This document shows, one piece after another, positions 62,020 through 64,000 of a stretch of 64,000 bases of DNA (the stretch's first letter is position 1; every line of letters starts with the position of its first letter). Position numbers and translations under genes: made by a program. Source of the stretch: CAYPTB01 sp964413535 (GTDB lineage Bacteria > Planctomycetota > UBA1135 > GCA-002686595); contig CAYPTB010000032.1 of NCBI GenBank assembly GCA_964413535.1, positions 62,001 to 126,000 of the forward strand, written 5' to 3'. The notes beneath the pieces are model-generated. The model worked only from the letters and a program-made list of their open reading frames with translations. It ran no database searches and had not been told where the DNA came from.

Positions 62020-63654
62020 GTGATCGAGCCCACCCAGAATCGCGACCCCGGTGACGTCTTCGACGTCGTCGTGATCGGCGGTTCGTTCTCGGGGAGCGCC
62101 TTCGCGCTCTTGCTCGAGCGCATGCGGCCGAAGACGCGCATCCTGATCGTCGAGCGCCGCGATCATTTCGACCGCAAGGTGGGCGAGGCGACGGTCGAGC
62201 TGTCGGGTCACTTCCTGTCGCACGTCCTGCGGCTGCACGGCCTCCTGTCGCGCGAGCAGTTGACGAAGCACGGGCTGCGCTACTGGTTCACCGACGGGGC
62301 CGGGCGCGCGCTCTCGGAGATGAGCGAAGTCAGCTCGGAGACCGTGCCGTGCCTGCCGAGCTTCCAGTTGGACCGCGCGCGCCTCGACGAGTCCCTGTTG
62401 GAGCTGGCCGAAGCGGAAGGCTGTGAGGTCGCGCGACCGGTCAAGGTGCTCGCGACCGAGCTCGGTTGGCCGAGCTCACGCATCACGCTCGAGTCGGTCG
62501 AGGCCCCCGGCTCCCCTCCGACCCGCCGCGAGGTCGAAGCGCGCTGGGTCGTCGACGCGAGCGGACGCCAGGCCTTCCTCGCGCGCCGCATGGGACTCCA
62601 CAAGCGCCTCGAAGAGCATCCGACGGCCGCGCTGTGGGGCCGTTGGAAGGGCGTCCTCGACATGGACGGCGCGGAGGTGATGGGCGCGGATCCGCGGCGC
62701 ACGAGCGGATTGAGAGCGATCCCCGCCGCGCGCCGCCTGTGCACGAACCACTTCTGCGGCTTCGGTTGGTGGTGCTGGCTGATCCCCCTGCGCGGCGGCG
62801 AGACGAGCGTCGGCCTGGTCTACGACAAGCGTTTCGTCGAGCTGCCGCAAGGCGGCGAGTCGGCGGGCAAGCGCGAGCAGTACGAGCGCTTCGTCCGGAG
62901 CCAGGACGGTCTGCGCGAGCTCCTGTGCTCCGCCGTGCTCGATCCCGACGACTTCCAGTCCTACGACCACCTGCCGTACCGCACGAGTCGCTACATGGAC
63001 GCGGGCTGGGCGATCGTCGGCGACGCCGCGGCCTTCGTCGATCCCTACTACAGCCCCGGTCTCGACCACTGCTCCATCTCCACCTACGCGACGGCGCTGT
63101 TGCTGGAGCGCGAGCTCGAGGGCGGGCTGGACGCGGACGGTCTGGCGGCGGCCGTGGCCACGCACAACGAGCGCTTCACGCGCTCCTACGAGCGCTACTT
63201 CCACGCGCTCTACCGGGACAAGTACGTGTTGATGGGGGACGCGGAGCTCTTGGGAGCCGCGTTCTACCTCGACACCGCCGCGTACTTCGTGGGCGTCATC
63301 CGCCCCGTGCTGGAGGACACGAGCAATCTGGCGATCCCCGTGTTCGGTCTCGACAACCTGCGCACGCGCGCTGCCTACGCCCTGATGCGCTTCACGGCCC
63401 GGCGGCTGGTCGCGCTCGCGTGGCGGCGTCGCGCGCACGGGACCTACGGGCGTCGCAACGTCGGCTGGTACGACGTGAGCGACAACTTCGGTCGCGCCGA
63501 GAACCGCTTCACCGCCGCGCATCGTCACGGCCTGGGATTGTGGTTGCGCGCCGAGGCCCACGACTTGTGGCAGCGTTCGTTCGGTCGGTGGAAGCGCGCT
63601 CCGCGCACGGCCGACGCCGCGCTCGCAACTTCACTGCGGGAGGACCGCACCTGA
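62020..63654 (+). CDS. flavin-dependent halogenase-like oxidoreductase
   Basis: This 544-residue FAD enzyme has the N-terminal nucleotide loop VVVIGGSFSGSAFALLLERM and the GEAT segment VGEATVELSGHFL. It carries both motifs used to recognise flavin-dependent halogenases: W-x-W-x-I-P at residues 251-256 (WCWLIP) and F-x-x-P-x-x-S-x-G at 339-347 (FVDPYYSPG). Not all such proteins halogenate; some are plain monooxygenases or dehydrogenases of polyene pathways. A possible -10 (TAGAAT, 61984) lies 30 nt before GTG 62020. Its stop overlaps the dehydratase's CTG start (CTGA). Confidence 0.83.
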   Translation: MIEPTQNRDPGDVFDVVVIGGSFSGSAFALLLERMRPKTRILIVERRDHFDRKVGEATVELSGHFLSHVLRLHGLLSREQLTKHGLRYWFTDGAGRALSEMSEVSSETVPCLPSFQLDRARLDESLLELAEAEGCEVARPVKVLATELGWPSSRITLESVEAPGSPPTRREVEARWVVDASGRQAFLARRMGLHKRLEEHPTAALWGRWKGVLDMDGAEVMGADPRRTSGLRAIPAARRLCTNHFCGFGWWCWLIPLRGGETSVGLVYDKRFVELPQGGESAGKREQYERFVRSQDGLRELLCSAVLDPDDFQSYDHLPYRTSRYMDAGWAIVGDAAAFVDPYYSPGLDHCSISTYATALLLERELEGGLDADGLAAAVATHNERFTRSYERYFHALYRDKYVLMGDAELLGAAFYLDTAAYFVGVIRPVLEDTSNLAIPVFGLDNLRTRAAYALMRFTARRLVALAWRRRAHGTYGRRNVGWYDVSDNFGRAENRFTAAHRHGLGLWLRAEAHDLWQRSFGRWKRAPRTADAALATSLREDRT

Positions 63655-63992
63655 AGGGCGTCACCCTCCTCGAGCCTCCCTCCGCGGAGGGCGGGCGATC
63701 GATCGTGCGCGCTCGAGTCGACGCGGTGAGCCCCTTCTTCGCGGGCCACTTCCCCGGAGCGCCCGTGCTGCCCGGCGTCGCGCACCTGGAGTTGGTCGCG
63801 GAGCTCCTGCGCGCGCATGGCGCTCGGGCGCTCGCGATCCTCGGCATCGAAGCCCTGCGCTTTCGCGCTCCGATCGGACCGGGGGACGAGCTCGAGGTGC
63901 GCCTCGACGCGCCGGACCCGCGCGGACGCGTCGGCTTCGAGATCCGCCGCGGCGGGCGAACGGTGTCGGGCGGGGTGCTCTTTGTCGGCTGA
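63651..63992 (+). CDS. ApeI/FabZ-like hotdog 3-hydroxyacyl dehydratase, probable CTG start
   Basis: This 113-residue hotdog protein has the FabZ-type active-site segment FFAGHFPGAPVLPGVAHLEL with its catalytic His. The strand FRAPIGPGDELEVRLDAPDP is also typical. It should dehydrate 3-hydroxyacyl groups on a carrier protein in an aryl-polyene or fatty-acid-like pathway. No ATG, GTG or TTG gives a full-length domain. CTG 63651, overlapping the previous stop (CTGA), has GGGAGG 7 nt upstream. Later in-frame GTGs would remove the first strand. The window ends 8 nt after its stop. Confidence 0.78.
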   Translation: MKGVTLLEPPSAEGGRSIVRARVDAVSPFFAGHFPGAPVLPGVAHLELVAELLRAHGARALAILGIEALRFRAPIGPGDELEVRLDAPDPRGRVGFEIRRGGRTVSGGVLFVG

Positions 63993-64000
63993 GTCCGCGC

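Overview
The window is a very GC-rich bacterial chromosome segment with dense coding on both strands, many GTG/TTG starts and many 4-base stop/start overlaps. The gene content suggests a planctomycete: EutN/CcmL microcompartment vertex genes beside a class II aldolase, lipoprotein sulfatase-fold enzymes, large secreted proteins with carboxypeptidase-regulatory-like or FG-GAP repeats, a DUF3857/transglutaminase lipoprotein and a Ser/Thr kinase. This placement is inferred from content; no rRNA or tRNA gene was seen. No prophage, IS element or CRISPR array is evident, and the only mobile-type content is a ParDE-like pair and a decayed MazF-like locus.

Layout. 1-4.5 kb: the 3' part of a Deg-type protease, then a leftward unit for a compatible-solute ABC transporter (ATPase plus fused permease/binding protein) with small genes at both ends. 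4.6-8.5 kb: an aminotransferase, a toxin-antitoxin pair, a frameshifted paralogue of the small gene at 4.0-4.5 kb, a DUF1801 protein and a GNAT enzyme. 8.7-18 kb: a flippase, a second GNAT, a secreted repeat protein, nitroreductase, an antitoxin with a toxin remnant, a ROK kinase, histidine ammonia-lyase, and a MetE-like protein overlapping a 998-residue hybrid histidine kinase. 21-26 kb: tandem sulfatase-fold lipoproteins, a long perfect hairpin and a DUF3857 lipoprotein. 26-35 kb: metallopeptidase, glycosyltransferase, FG-GAP protein, endonuclease III, a beta-helix protein, a CoA-binding protein and a polysaccharide deacetylase. 35.8-40.8 kb: a compact leftward operon of biotin carboxylase, carboxyltransferase, biotin carrier and TruD. 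40.9-47.4 kb: a secreted orphan, a BY-kinase-like ATPase, a SprT-like protein and a six-repeat secreted protein. 47.6-53.4 kb: cysteine desulfurase with MerR, formate-THF ligase, a YugP-type peptidase and Pgi. 53.4-57.8 kb: a leftward run of single-AAA Clp-like ATPase, parvulin-type PPIase, three microcompartment vertex proteins and an aldolase. 58-61 kb: an overlapping operon of kinase, YkgJ-type Cys-cluster protein and HELVH peptidase. 61.3-64 kb: a COG4648-like membrane protein, a flavin-dependent halogenase-like enzyme and an ApeI/FabZ-like hotdog dehydratase, which look like the edge of an aryl-polyene or related acyl-chain cluster that continues beyond the window.

Two genome-level habits stand out. 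First, TANNNT hexamers sit 6-13 nt, most often exactly 7 nt, upstream of the start codons of many first genes, as expected for leaderless or near-leaderless transcripts. Second, stop/start overlaps of the form NTGA are common. In two of them (59042 and 63651) the only sensible start codon is CTG, each preceded by a GGAGG-like ribosome-binding site.
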